Positions 48,301 through 59,666 of a stretch of 64,000 nucleotides of DNA are shown piece by piece. The stretch comes from Terfezia claveryi. Its lineage: Eukaryota > Ascomycota > Pezizomycetes > Pezizales > Pezizaceae. Below the pieces are notes generated by a model, which did not search any database, was not told where the DNA came from, and worked only from the letters and a program-made list of their open reading frames with translations. The translations under genes and the position numbers were made by a program. Numbering within the stretch: position 1 is the stretch's first letter; every line of letters begins with the position of its first letter. Where the stretch lies: assembly GCA_015179025.1 (NCBI GenBank), contig WHUX01000040.1:310001-374000 (forward strand), given 5' to 3'.

Positions 48301-50860
48301 GTTTGCGCCAGCAAAAGGAGGGAGGTAGAACACGCGACCACAATCAGGGAAAAGGGAAGAGAGGCGAAAGAAAAAGGGAAGAGAAACACAAAGGGAAACA
48401 ACAATCAATAAACACTCTCATGATAATATCCGTCCATCATGAAGCATTAACGGAGCAACTGAAGGAAACAAAAGTCTTCAGCACTAACCCTCATCTTTTA
48501 TTCCTCCGGATGCGGGGCAACCGCAGTGACCCACATTGCTCACAGCTTTTTTTCCGACATATCTCCACCCTCCCCACGCGGTAATGTGGTCGTAAATCCA
48601 TCCGCAGAGAATTATTCCCAAGAATACAGAACAGGTTGATATTCCTCCCCTCTCTTATTGTCCATTTCCCTCGCAGAACACTGTCCTTCTACCTATCTTT
48701 CACTCCTTCATGCCAACATCTCCTCCACGGGCCCGTCCTCCCCAGCAACCCCTCTCATATATCCACAGCCGGTCCAGCTCCAACGCTGCAAACCAATCAC
48801 TACCTCACGCAGGCCTATTTCTGGCAACCTCCTCTTCCTCGAACATCACTACATTCATCTCTCCACCTTCATATCGCACCCTCCTTGCTCTAATCAGCCA
48901 CCTTTACTGAGTCGCAAAATTCCGCCGAACCTACTCCTCTCTCTCAGAAGTGGGAAATCTATCAGCTTTTATACACCCTCCCTCCATTTCCAGCAAGATA
49001 CTTACAAGGCTCGGCTATCCCTCCACACAGCTCACCTCCAGCCCTACCCAAAAATACCCACATTAAAAAGGTGCGTCAAGCCTTCCAACTCTCACGCCCA
49101 ATCCCACTGCTCCGTAAATGACTCAGAGCTGTTCCCACACCTTCGTACTTTGATTCGCATCTAATTTATCTCCGTTCATTTTCTAGAATAACTCTGTTTT
49201 GAATGAATAACCGTCGTATTGATTGGTAGGATATGATGTGGTAGCTCATACCAGTACTCATATGTATATTCACCGTAGTTTGGCGTATTCACCGGTAGCT
49301 GCCTAGGCTGTTCGCTATGAAGTTTGGCACTGCCTTCTGTAGGATTCCATGTCACTGCTTTGGGCAGTGATGGAGTGAGACATGTTTGTATGCGTGGTCG
49401 AAGCAGAGAGGTAGGTAAGTCCCGCAAGGCTGCCATAGTATATATCTGTTACAGCTAGTTTAGTGCTTGAAACGGCTGTGGTCACCGCTTACCCTGGTCC
49501 CGGAAAATGTATTAATACATTTCGTTCAATTGAGAATGCCTCGGTGAGAATTCCACGGTTTGTGGACGGAAGGTAATTGTGTCCTAATCTAGTTGTTACG
49601 CGGCGCTGTATTGGGAATACTCTGTGATAAACAAAACAAAACAAAAAAGCAAATCTACCACGACCGATATATATACTTACAGTCCATATGTAGTTTCCCT
49701 TCCTCATCTCCACTGCCTAAATACGAGGCCACTAACAACTAGCTCACACGCCTGCCAACTCATTAGTCTCACTCACAATCCTTCGGATTATCTCAGAAGA
49801 TAGGACTCCAAGATATGCTTCCCCACGATCGATCCATGTCTCTCGGCTTACAATCATGCATGAAATATATCTTAATTAGCCTAGCCTGGACAACAACATC
49901 TGCTGCTTCTAGAAATACTCAAGTTTGGCAGCCTTGCGAAGGAGAAACGAAACAGTGTATACTAGATCCAGTAAAGCTTGAAAACTCATTCGGTATAACT
50001 GCCACTGCACTGCGCCGCTGCAAATGAGTAACAACCTGAAAGTTGACTCGAATCTTCTCATCAAACAAAACGGGAATAGGTATTGGATACATTGCATATA
50101 CATCATAGTTATCATGATACCTATTGGGATCAAGGCTTGATCCCAATTCTGTCGCTTCGAGTGGCCCTTTACATTACCTCGCTCGTCTAAGGTTCCATTC
50201 TGCTGAACCTATAAATTCGGATCTGACAACTCCGCCGCCAAGTAGACCGAATTATCTGAAAGCATTTCCAGGGGGGAAATTTGTGAAATGCGTTGGCAAT
50301 GGCTCAATATGAATGATGCGTTGTGCCCTACATTGCAGGCATGTGGTGTGAGTCATGTGAGACATTGAGGGTAACTCCATTTCTGCAAAGGATGCGTGTG
50401 CACCGTAGGATGAATCCTTGAGAGGCCATTCCGATTCATCCTGCTCAGCAACATGGTTACCTTCAGACCATGTCCTTTATATAGTTGTATTATGTTTCCT
50501 CTGGCATCGCTTTGAGCTTGGTCAAGCTACGAGGCATATTACAGACATACTGTATTTTTCTGCAACCAGTAATTAATCCGACTGTCTGTTCACTCTCACT
50601 TAGACATTAAAAGCAGAATGACCCTCAATATTTTCTTCAGCCTCCCTTGCCTTTATTCAGAGGAACCACTACCTCCACTTCAGCTCGCATCTTTCGGGCG
50701 GCTGTGGAGGTTGCTTAAGGTAGTACTTTCAGAGTTAGGTTGAGACTAGCTAGATGTACCCATTTCAAGTTGCGTGCGTACAAGAGTTGGAGGTCAATTG
50801 AAACGGCGAGGCAAAAACTCACCTTATTCAACACCCCGAGAGAAGCGAGGTGATGACAGC
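42378..50860. other. Gene-poor stretch of 8.5 kb
   Basis: No gene is supported. Many short frames, none with recognisable sequence. The minus-strand frame around 47071-47250 (HLGYSSKELNKFSVTKSHPQ) looks like it could be a retroelement scrap but I cannot name it. TCAGGGTAA is at 46976-46984. At 48640-49164 three overlapping Ser/Pro/Leu-rich frames on one strand reflect C/T-rich DNA rather than a gene. Confidence 0.45.
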
Positions 50861-51140
50861 TCATCCCAACATACTTTCCAATGCAATAGCCTCTCCTCTC
50901 CTATATTGAATAACTGCTCTCTCTCTGAGGACTGTTTCATAGCCTCCGGTGGTCTCTGTAAGTCGCCGACCTAGAGTGGGGACGTTCACCTTGTATAGAG
51001 CTGCAATTCTCGCGGTAGGCACCTTAGCTCTCGTTCTGGCATGCTTTATCGCTGTCTGCAGCTTCGTAATCAATCTTGCTCAAGTAGGCGGGGGGTTACA
51101 GGTGATACTCCTAATTCTGACTGATAGCGCTATGTAGGGG
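50861..51140 (-). pseudogene. Relic of a pogo/Fot1-like transposase N-terminal helix-turn-helix
   Basis: The minus-strand frame reads KLQTAIKHARTRAKVPTARI then AALYKVNVPTLGRRL and continues to GEAIALESMLG. This fits the psq-type helix-turn-helix at the start of pogo-family transposases (small helix, A..Y.V...TL..R). In the neighbouring frame upstream is SKIDYEAA, which resembles the usual start (...YEAA..AI), so at least one frameshift separates them. No DDE domain follows, so this is a fragment. Confidence 0.5.
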
Positions 51141-53209
51141 TATTTGTCACTTGTAGGGGGTGGGTTGGGTACAGCGGTCAACAGGCCAGCAATGAGCTGC
51201 GCTCTACGTACTATAGATGATCTCCATGTGAAGTTAAGCTGATAGGGGGTTGTCGTTTAATGTGCTGATTTTGTGTTCATAAGTGGTCTGCAACAGGGAG
51301 AAGCAACATACATCAAGAGTTTGTAGGAGGTGTCTGGATTTGGACGATAAAAGGAGGGAAGGCAGGTCACGTGGATGTTGTGGATACACATAAGACTGAG
51401 GATATTCATTCCCCAATAGCCTTTCCTCTCCGAACGCAATTCTGTGTCCAGATGGCAAGTGTTACCTTAACTTGGATGCGAGATAGGTTTAGTATGATAA
51501 TCCCCTCGCATATATGGCTCAAAATGCTCCTTCGTATGGGTCCAGGCCTAGCTCATCATCCATATATCTGCTAGAAGACACTGTAAATGCTGCCTCATGT
51601 TCAACTCTCTCTCCCGATAAATAAAACTCCCGGTGATATTCCCCTGCCACGCAATTGGTGGGGAATAACCACTGATTGACTCTAATATAGGGCAAAACTC
51701 ACGAGATAACTTATAAATACGGCAAACGATCAACCGCCTCATGGCCGTAGTGCCGTTCATAGGTATGTACCAGTGGTAAAATTAATGGCACGTAATACGT
51801 ATATCTAGTCTCCCCATACGCATCTGAAGGAATTAATATATAATGGGGATCTAGGCATCACGGCAGCTCAGTCCGTCTCTCGCACCAGGTAGGGATTAAC
51901 TCATCTTTACGGATTGTCTGGGCATTGGTACGACCTCCGAATTCTGTACACGGAAGATGATATTCTCACACGGTCAATAGATTAATAGCTGCCATAGGGT
52001 AAACCACCTGGAATTCCTCCTCCTGCTTCTCTAGTGGCATAATGCGGGTTTTCAGATCACTTCTTACACTGCTTTTTCCATGAGTATTGAAGCAATGTGG
52101 GTTGAGTGCTAGGGTGGATAAGGCAAAGGAAGGTAAAAAAAGACGAAGATCCCGAACCTGGACCTTTTCTGCTTCATGTAGGTCTCTAAATCACTAAATC
52201 GAACCTAATCTATTCTACAGTATTACACGAACTGACATGCATATTAGAATGGCGTTTGCGCGAAAGTGCTCCCATTGCGATCCTTGGAATGGCGTACTGA
52301 ACGCTATTTGGCGGCACACAATTTCGGGTTCAAATATAACCACTCATAATTGTCAGGTCTTGAACCTATGTACAGGTCCCGTAGAGGATACCGGTACCGC
52401 TGCGAAGCTCTTCGATATATCGCATGAAGAACCGGAATCTACTCCGCCGTCATTGAATCTGAAAACACACATTATGGATGCATGGGAGCAAGCAGATCCT
52501 GGAAGAATCCAGATTTAGGAATACGAAAGGCAACGGAATATGTGTAGAACAATTCTATTCTCCGAGTCAGGGAATCGGATAAGCATGGCATTCACGCAGA
52601 TTATGAGAGAACTTTGACACTCACCTGATATTCCGGCTCCTTCATGGAATATATCTGAGCAGTTCGATGGGCTCCCTGTTCCTGCATCTCAACTGCAGAT
52701 TGTTGATGCATGTCACCAACAAGCTGGGATCCTCGTTTAGTCCCCTGCCTTGCAGATCATTCCGTAAAGCGCGAACTGGGTATTATTCTTGGATATCTAC
52801 CACACAGAGTACCTATTTAATTCCAACTCGCGATAACCAATCAGGGGCACGATCATGCTGTTCTCCTGCAGAAGCATATTTGCAGCCTATTTTTTGCAGC
52901 ATCGATGTGCCTCACCTCTTCTGGGGGGTGCAGCACATTGAACTCGCTAGGTACGGCTGTTGGTGGTGGTTGGTAGGCCAGAGGCGTCACAGTTTGATTC
53001 AGTATCTAGAATAGCTGGGTTTCAGAGTTCAATGGCGGTTACATGGCTCCTGAAATAATGTGCACCGGGATGTTCTATAAAATATTGGGGTTATCCGCAA
53101 CCATCTTCGTTCATCACCCACCAAAGGTCAGCATCCGAGAAGCTTTACTGACTTTGTCTTCTCGAGCTCTCACAATCTTCTTTGAGACTTTTTAATTTAA
53201 CCTGCAAAT
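51141..53209. other. Intergenic, no gene seen; promoter of the TM protein at the end
   Basis: Short frames only (52237-52518 and 52667-53014 are the longest and show nothing known). CTATAAAATATT near 53073-53084 is a good TATA box for the gene at 53210. Confidence 0.45.
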
Positions 53210-53947
53210 ATGTTGCGATCTCGGACTGTTGTTTTCTTCTGGATATCGCTGCTTGCACTGGTTTCCGCAAGGGCCGTAGACCGACGACAGATGACTTCAA
53301 TCACTTCTTCGGCTCCCGTTAATCCTTCAACTGTCACTCATATTGCGACTCCTAAAACCACTTCTATTTCTGCCGGCGAGTCGTCTACAATCACGACTTT
53401 TACGACCACAACAGTACCAACCGCCACCAAGTCATCGTCAACGTCAACGTCAACCGCTCCCCACTACGATGACAGTGAAGAGTACATTCCTCCTCCACAA
53501 CCCGATGCGGCATATTACCAAGACGAGGGAGCAGACGGAAAGTCAACTGGTTTCATCAATATCTCCATCGGCGCGCAAGCTGGAATAATAATTGCAATCG
53601 TCCTTGTCGGTCTTGCAATCATGGGTGGCTGTATATGGTTTTGGAACAAGAAACAAGCAGAATGGAAGTTAGCGCTAGAGAGAAGGAGGACGCTTCGAGC
53701 TAGTCGTGTCGCTGCTGCGAAATCAACTGGGATTAGTACTGGCAAGAAGGGTTCGAATAAGAAGGGTAACGAGAAGGGGCCGAGCGGGCTTTCAAAGGAG
53801 ACGAAGGCAGACAATAACGGAAGCACATCATCTCTGGTCTCGACGGAGATGCAGCCCGAGGTTGAGCGGTCACAGTTTGACGTTATGACGCCTACTGAGA
53901 GCGAGAACCGTTCTTGGTGGAAAAAGGTCCTTCCTCGGAAGAAGTAG
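53210..53947 (+). CDS. Single-pass membrane protein with signal peptide and Ser/Thr-rich ectodomain
   Basis: 245 residues, single exon, TATA box about 130 bases upstream. A signal peptide is clear (VVFFWISLLALVSARA, cut near residue 23). The ectodomain (about 24-125) is rich in S/T/P, likely O-glycosylated, and holds a DDSEEYIPPPQPDAAYY stretch. The membrane segment is IIIAIVLVGLAIMGGCIWFW (about 132-151), followed by a basic stop-transfer region (ERRRTLRASR) and a hydrophilic, K/S-rich tail of about 85 residues that ends in WWKKVLPRKK. The layout is that of fungal wall-stress sensors of the Mid2/Wsc type, but no WSC cysteine domain is present, so I call only the topology. Confidence 0.75.
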   Translation: MLRSRTVVFFWISLLALVSARAVDRRQMTSITSSAPVNPSTVTHIATPKTTSISAGESSTITTFTTTTVPTATKSSSTSTSTAPHYDDSEEYIPPPQPDAAYYQDEGADGKSTGFINISIGAQAGIIIAIVLVGLAIMGGCIWFWNKKQAEWKLALERRRTLRASRVAAAKSTGISTGKKGSNKKGNEKGPSGLSKETKADNNGSTSSLVSTEMQPEVERSQFDVMTPTESENRSWWKKVLPRKK

Positions 53948-55365
53948 TTAAACCAGCTGCTCTCTACTTCCGCTGTATTATTAGAGGTGGATATTTTCTC
54001 ATCGTACAATATGTTTATTAACTTCTTCTTTGAACATATTTATTACCTATTTTTTCATTCCTGGCCACGGCTTTCCAGGTACTCACTCATTACAGTGAAT
54101 CTTTGGGGTCATGGGCCGGAATATACCTTTATTTTTTCTTTTTCCATTACAGCGTGATAATTCATGACATCTCTTTTTCGGTCTTTATTTCATTTTCTCA
54201 ACGTTCCATATTTCACACGTGAATCATCTCAATTTCCTACTCCTTGATCATAGGACATGAGATGGATGCACAACAACTATTATTGGTAGCCTGCATGCAG
54301 GCATCACGAGCCACTGAGCAGTAGCAAATAACGATGGTGGATGGTGGATGGAAAAAAAAAATAATTCAAGGTTATTTATTTGGTCGGATATGCATTTTGG
54401 CCTCTCACCCTTGAAACTCCCAACAATACGCTGTTGTTATAGATCTGTCCAATGGTTGGGATATATAGTGAGCCATTGGAACAGAGGGGGAATAAAAAAA
54501 AAAACAACTCGGATGGTTCGGACGCAAATAATTAGCTAATGGAAATAATCGTATGATACACCACACTGGCACCTCGGTACTAATGTAAGTTTTTCTCAGC
54601 AGGAAGTGATCGTCGTGAGGGGGAGTTTTGTTGGAAGGTCTATTTTTGGTGACAGTTGTGGAGACATGGTTCGATTAGGTAGTCAGTCAAATATGTAGAT
54701 ACCTAGGTAACTAGGTCCTTTGTTGTGCGCTTCTGTTAATTGAGATCATTTATTCAATTTTTTCCAATTTAAAAAAAAAAAAAAATTTATATGCCAAGGG
54801 ATCCTACTTCAGGGTAACTCCGAACAACCAGACTAACTCTGAACCCATGGTCACCTCCCAAAACATCAATATATTTGATTTCCAGCATCGGTACCCGTTT
54901 GGGTGGGTAGATCCAATGGTCAATATTGGTGCACATTATCACTATATATAATTTATTAAAACTTCGAATTCACAGAATAAAGATATGGATGAGGGTAGTC
55001 AGATACCTCTCAGAGTAAAGACGAAGAAGAAAACCATGGCGCAACTGATTGGATAGAGATCAAATGTTATTCTAAGGAAATGAATCTGAAGATTATCATC
55101 ATCAATTGAATCAGGTCTGTAGATCCTAGTGCTTTCTGCATCACAAAGCAAGGTTTTTAGATTTGATTAGATTCACAGTTACCCTGACTCACCAATCGCA
55201 TATCCTACTTACATATTGTATGTAAGGGGAACTTTCACAGGCGTAAAAAACGCCCACAACGCACTGACATTTGGGGAAGAAAAGAAGAGATAAAGATTTT
55301 CGCAAAGCTTGAATAACAAAGCTCAGCCTGGTAAGCCATCTTTTGCCACAGTCCTTCTTTAGCAG
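53948..55365. other. Intergenic, no gene seen
   Basis: AT-rich with A/T runs. TCAGGGTAA (54809-54817) and AACCAGACTA (54826-54835) lie within 27 bp of each other in the same orientation, the only place in the window where the two words sit together; TTACCCTGA is at 55179-55187. Confidence 0.4.
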
Positions 55366-56223
55366 TTATTCCTTTTCATAAAAGAAGGCATTTGCACGGA
55401 AAACCCACACACCCCCCATTGGAGTCTCTAAGTTAAGCCACCAGAATGAAAATTCATCCCACTCGATATGGAAGTCGTGTGTGCCACGTGGTTTTACCTT
55501 GAGGTCCTTTGACAATACTATCTCGATATCCGAAGGATCCAGCCACTTTCTTAGACCACTCTTTATTTGCGGTAGTAGTTGAATACACTCTTCTCGACCT
55601 CCAGAAACTGGAACCCTAATTGGGATGCTACCAAGGCTATGAATTTTCAGGTTGGAGTTCCCATCAGCCGGGTGAAACGAAAATATAATGTTGTGTGGTG
55701 TTTTCTCATTTGTGGGGCGAAGCGCGTTGGACCTTTCGTTTTGTAGGTGATCCTGAGGCTGAGGTGTTTTCAGACTCTTCTTCGAATTCGATGGCAGTGC
55801 TATGGCCGTTTCCGGTTCTGCCACTATAAGGTTCGCAGCTGTGGGATTTTCCGTTACTACTCTCGCTGATGTCGACACAACGGGAGCAGGTTCAGCAATA
55901 GGTATGCTCTCCGCCTCCTCATACACAATCTTGATTCCATTACCCCCCCCAAATAAACTCGGCAGATAAATTCCGTCTTGAACAGCAGGTTTGTAGTCAA
56001 CATTGTACCACATGTACCTTAAGAATTGGCCTGGCATCATTCGGTAGGTGCCTTGTAGCATGAGAACAAGTAGTTTTGCTTCCGTTGCCGGTGGGTAGAG
56101 CTCTTGTAAGTCACAAATAAACTGGGTAGTCGTGAACTTAGTATTCAGGACGAGGATGTAGTCTTTAGACGAGGTGGCAGAGGTGGGAGACTGAATTTTG
56201 AGAATGAAGTTCTTGGTAGACAT
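55366..56223 (-). CDS. Orphan gene family, member A
   Basis: 285 residues, no intron, no signal peptide or membrane segment. The N-terminal block (1-100) shares with member B: MSTK-F-LK-QSP, KDYILVLN, DLQELYP, YRM-P-QFLRYM, LFG-GNGI and a final YEE. A variable, P/S/T-rich linker (about 105-175) follows. The C-terminal block has GGREEC, WLDP and EWDEFSFWW. I know no family with these motifs. It lies upstream of B on the same strand order and has no shared 3' flank with B or C, so it looks like the older duplicate. The strong protein similarity to B despite divergence in DNA argues that both are or were real genes. Confidence 0.7.
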   Translation of the reverse strand: MSTKNFILKIQSPTSATSSKDYILVLNTKFTTTQFICDLQELYPPATEAKLLVLMLQGTYRMMPGQFLRYMWYNVDYKPAVQDGIYLPSLFGGGNGIKIVYEEAESIPIAEPAPVVSTSARVVTENPTAANLIVAEPETAIALPSNSKKSLKTPQPQDHLQNERSNALRPTNEKTPHNIIFSFHPADGNSNLKIHSLGSIPIRVPVSGGREECIQLLPQIKSGLRKWLDPSDIEIVLSKDLKVKPRGTHDFHIEWDEFSFWWLNLETPMGGVWVFRANAFFYEKE

Positions 56224-57512
56224 CGGGGAGACTTATTATAGTAGTAGGAAGTATGTGTGAGAGCTTCCACAAGAGCTGGGCGAGAGCTGGGCGCGAAAGA
56301 ACCACGTATTAAGTTCGAGATCTCGAGAAGGAAAAGTTGTTATTTCGAGGTATCCTGCTAGTAGTTGTTTGTGAGGAAATTTGTGTAGGAGGTTTGGTAC
56401 TGAAGTTACTTACTATCAAATATTCCATTTATGCACGCAACTTTGGCATATGAAAGCGTTTGGCCTCAGAATCATGACTCTAGGATGAATAATTCGTGTG
56501 AGAATGTCTTGGCAATCTTTCAGGTATGGGGGTTAAGTATGCAGGAAGAAAAGGAGTAGCCGCGTGCTGGTAAACACCACCTCTCTGGAACCACATTGAG
56601 CTCCATCAATTCCAGCCAGGCTACCATTCATTACTCGTTGTCTTACGATGTCATAAGTAAGGCCATTGCTCTATGAGTCAACTGGACCAAAGACTGTGGA
56701 TTAAATTTAATTCCCGACAGGCAGTTGAGAATATACCTTGAAGGTCGTTACCCTGAATTCTCATCCCACCGAATCATACTTATTCTAGTGACTACCCGCG
56801 ATAGGTATTCCCACAGTAGATTACTTGTATGATGTCTCAATATCCCCCCCCGGCGCCAGCTGCCCCACTAGCTACATGCATCCAAATTCTCTGCATACTA
56901 AGTATCTGAGCAAGACTAGCGAGTTAAGTTGCTAGAATACTCTGAATTTACGCCATGTAATCCTACTTGGTACGTATACATACATCTTGACCGCCGTATC
57001 TCCATCATTACTCATTATATGTGAATCAAAGACAATGAAAATCATATTCGTGCATAAGTCGTTAATGCATATAGAAAGTCCTGAGTAGGGATGGGGTTAC
57101 GTAGACCCGTGACCGTGAAGTAAGGCGTAAGGCACTGTGCCATTGTAATTGATTTAGTGTTAACTACAAAAACCCCAGCACACAATAGCGTAGACATTAT
57201 TTGAACTGGAATATCTAACCACTGAGAAGAGGAAATTCGGCACTTGCTCAGGTCACTTGAGATTTGAAGAGGGAACATAGGATAGGAGACGGGTATCAGT
57301 AGGAGTAACCAAATGTGGACTCTCATTGGTGCCTAGACCCTGCCGTTCAGAGTAAACATGCCTGTTGAACAAAGTGCAAGCATTGCAGATAACCAAGGGT
57401 GCATTTCTGGCGTTAAAGAGAACCGGTTAAAGAGGCAATAAAGTCAGTACAACTGTTTGCCTAGATAGAGATTGGTCTTACAATGAACATCTGCTGACGA
57501 TGCTTATTGGGC
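56224..57512. other. Spacer between orphan family members A and B
   Basis: No gene is supported. Positions 57190-57512 are the 3' flank of member B and match 63665-63882 beside member C (for example GAACATAGGA in both), so they belong to a duplicated unit. Near 57165-57190 a phrase acaaaaaccccagcacaca recurs in altered form near 60693-60718. TTACCCTGA lies at 56748-56756. A 94-codon frame at 57042-57326 starts like a signal peptide but its frame is not kept in the duplicate. Confidence 0.55.
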
Positions 57513-58328
57513 TCACCAGGAGATTTCCGCATAAATAGTCTTTAGCCATTGTCCAGTACTCTCGGACCACCTGAATGAGTCTTCATTCCAAGTCATACGG
57601 AAATCTGAACTTCTCGTCGAGAAGACGCTACCCAATAGACTTAGTTTGACCGTTAGAGGGTCTAGCCAGTCTGGCAACCTGGCCAAAATTTCACTTTCCA
57701 ACCACAAACATTCTCGAAGACCTCCGCACGTGGGCACATTTTCGATGCTGATCGTTGAAAACCTGACACGTGGGGATATGGAATTGACTTGCCCGATGTT
57801 GACTATCATCACATGGTTGGTGTTCTCATGCGTTGGGGGGGGCGGTCGAGGTTGAGTTTTATTACTTTTTACGTTTTCCGTGCTGCTGGCCGAAGGATTT
57901 TCGCCAATTTTCATCGCAGCAACCGCTTTTGCAAGCTTGCCCATATTCGCAGAAGACGGTACGTTCCCCGAAACCGTTGATTGACGACTTGCGGTAGGCT
58001 GAGCAGGTTCCAAGCCCTCCTCATAGTCGATCATAATGCCATTGCCCCTCCCAAACAACTTCGGAACACAAATCCCACCTTTCACCTCCGGCGTATACGC
58101 GACCGTAGACATCATATACCTCAGAAACTGTCTCGGGGGCATACGATATGACCCATCCAGTACAAGCCCAAGCTTCCCGTTGGCTGTCGGAATGGCGGGG
58201 TACAACTCATGTATGTCTGTGATGAAGTCATTAGGGGTGAGGTGTTCGTTCAACACAAGAATGTAATCTTTCGGAGGAGTAGTGGCCTTGGGACTCTGAA
58301 CTTTTAGGGCGAAAATCTTAGTGGACAT
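57513..58328 (-). CDS. Orphan gene family, member B
   Basis: 271 residues, single exon. N-terminal block: MSTKIFALKVQSP, KDYILVLNEHLTP, HELYP, YRMPPRQFLRYM, VPKLFGRGNGIMIDYEE; variable middle (about 105-165); C-terminal block: GGLRECLWL, LPDWLDPLTVKLSL, MTWNEDSFRWSES and the end AEISW. Compared with member A both outer blocks align and the linker does not, a pattern of two conserved units on a flexible link. Its last 26 codons and about 300 bp of 3' flank are clearly related to member C. Minisatellites start 235 bp upstream of its start codon. Function unknown. Confidence 0.7.
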   Translation of the reverse strand: MSTKIFALKVQSPKATTPPKDYILVLNEHLTPNDFITDIHELYPAIPTANGKLGLVLDGSYRMPPRQFLRYMMSTVAYTPEVKGGICVPKLFGRGNGIMIDYEEGLEPAQPTASRQSTVSGNVPSSANMGKLAKAVAAMKIGENPSASSTENVKSNKTQPRPPPPTHENTNHVMIVNIGQVNSISPRVRFSTISIENVPTCGGLRECLWLESEILARLPDWLDPLTVKLSLLGSVFSTRSSDFRMTWNEDSFRWSESTGQWLKTIYAEISW

Positions 58329-58562
58329 GTCTTAAGTGGAGTGGTTTGTTGCGATAGCGATCGTGATAGGTGTTCGAGTTTGAGACGGATTTGAGCATAA
58401 GATGTGTAGGTAGGTAATCATTAGGGTTAGTAAGTTCCTATGGGGACCTCTTAGCATATTCCTATGCATTTCCAAAAATGTAATTGACTCTGATAATATC
58501 TCTAGAACTAGCTAGCTAAACACGCGGCAAACCCAAATTACTACCCAAATCAGTGCCATATC

Positions 58563-58944
58563 ACCGTGCAAATCAGCTTGGAATCCACCGTGCAAATCGA
58601 CCTAGAAATCAGCGTGCAGTTCGGCCTGGAATCCACCGTGCAAATCGACCTAGCAATCAGTGTGCAAATCAGCCTGGAATCCACCGGCAAATCGATCTAG
58701 AAATCAGCGGGCAAATGAGCCTGGAATCCACCGGCAAATCGACCTAGAAATCAGCGTGCAAATGAGCCTGGAATCTACCGTGCAAATCGACCTAGAAATC
58801 AGCGTGCAAATGAGCCTGGAATCCACCGGCAAATCGATCTAGAAATCAGCGTGCAAATGAGCCTGGAATCCACCGGCAAATCGACCTAGAAATCAGCGTG
58901 CAAACCAGCCTCGAATCCACTGTGCAAATCGACCTAGAAATCAG
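58563..58944. repeat. Minisatellite, 48-bp unit made of two 24-bp halves, about 8 copies
   Basis: The halves are GTGCAAATCGACCTAGAAAT+CAGC and GTGCAAATGAGCCTGGAATC+CACC, 16 of 24 bases the same or more. Some units have CCGGCAAAT in place of CCGTGCAAAT and are 46 bp long, which breaks any long frame. The array is 5' of orphan gene B and abuts a second 24-bp array. Confidence 0.9.
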
Positions 58945-58964
58945 GAAATGTATGGGACTCTTGA

Positions 58965-59127
58965 AGTGCGATTGTGTAGCTCTCAGGAGTGCGATTATGT
59001 ATAGCCCTCAGAGTGTGATTGTGTGTAGTTAGTTATTAGAGTGCAATTGTGTGTAGCTATTAGAGTGCGATCGTGTGTAGTTCTCAGAGTGCGATTGTGT
59101 GCAGCTATCAGACTGCGATTGTGTGTA
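58965..59127. repeat. Second minisatellite, 24-bp unit, about 7 copies
   Basis: The unit is close to AGTGCGATTGTGTGTAGCTC+TCAG, one copy is 28 bp. It has the same 24-bp period as the array next to it but a different sequence. Confidence 0.85.
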
Positions 59128-59381
59128 GAGAGAACTCGTTAGGAACAGATTGAGAGGAAATATGGTGTGGGGAACGACGACTAGCCAGCTTATAAGGAAA
59201 TAGGAAGAATGCACGCGCGATGTAGTTGGTAATGCACACAGGCAGATCTGCACAGCTGAGCGTTGACAATGCTGGCAACGTCCATGACAAATTGACGTTG
59301 CAGAGCTGCTCTTTTGTGTAGATAAACATTTCAATATCCTATTGACGTTGACTATGATTCAATCTAGTTAACATATACAAA

Positions 59382-59666
59382 CTAAAAAATCCAAAGACGC
59401 CTTGCTCTGATCTCAGCTCTGATCTCACTGATCTCAGCTCTGATCTCAGCTCTGATCTCAGCTCTGATACTAGCTCCGAACTCAGTAAATCTGGCCTCAG
59501 ATCTGGCCTCAGCAGCAATAAATTTTTCATCAAGCTTCGTTTGAAACAGTTCCTGCATTTTCCACATTGCTGCCAACTATAAAGTATCAATTAGTAACTT
59601 CAGAGTGTATATACAAACCTGAGGTAATACTAACGCCAGCAAAACCATATGCCACCATGTACCCAT
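59382..59666 (-). CDS. Small coiled-coil protein with tetrapeptide repeat, two exons
   Basis: Exon 1 59666-59619 (MGTWWHMVLLALVLPQ), intron 59618-59577 (42 nt, GTTTGT donor, TTACTAAT branch site, TATAG acceptor), exon 2 59576-59382; 80 residues. A hydrophobic head (WWHMVLLALVLPQLAAMW) could be a signal anchor. Then QELFQTKLDEKFIAAEARSE and a run of EIRA tetrapeptides written by a 12-bp repeat (agctctgatctc on the plus strand, 59406-59470). One unit is 9 bp, so length changes kept the frame, as expected if the protein is used. An upstream frame (59866 down to 59789, MLNHFIKGYRYVGLRG ending at a GTAAGT donor) could be a further 5' exon, but I could not join it in frame. No family known. Confidence 0.5.

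Noticed and set aside
48636..49164. Three overlapping plus-strand frames (85, 168 and 66 codons)
   Set aside because: All come from one C/T-rich stretch, none has recognisable sequence, and no frame is better than the others.
52237..52518. 93-codon plus-strand frame (MHIRMAFARKCSHCDPW)
   Set aside because: One CxxC pair by chance, no known domain, no promoter and no neighbouring exon.
57042..57326. 94-codon minus-strand frame starting like a secreted protein (MRVHIWLLLLIPVSYPM)
   Set aside because: The same DNA is duplicated at about 63665-63770, where this frame has stops, so it is flank and not a gene.
58553..58944. CRISPR-like array or repeat protein
   Set aside because: Units are directly adjacent, without unique spacers, and unit length varies 46/48 bp; it is a minisatellite in a eukaryotic genome.
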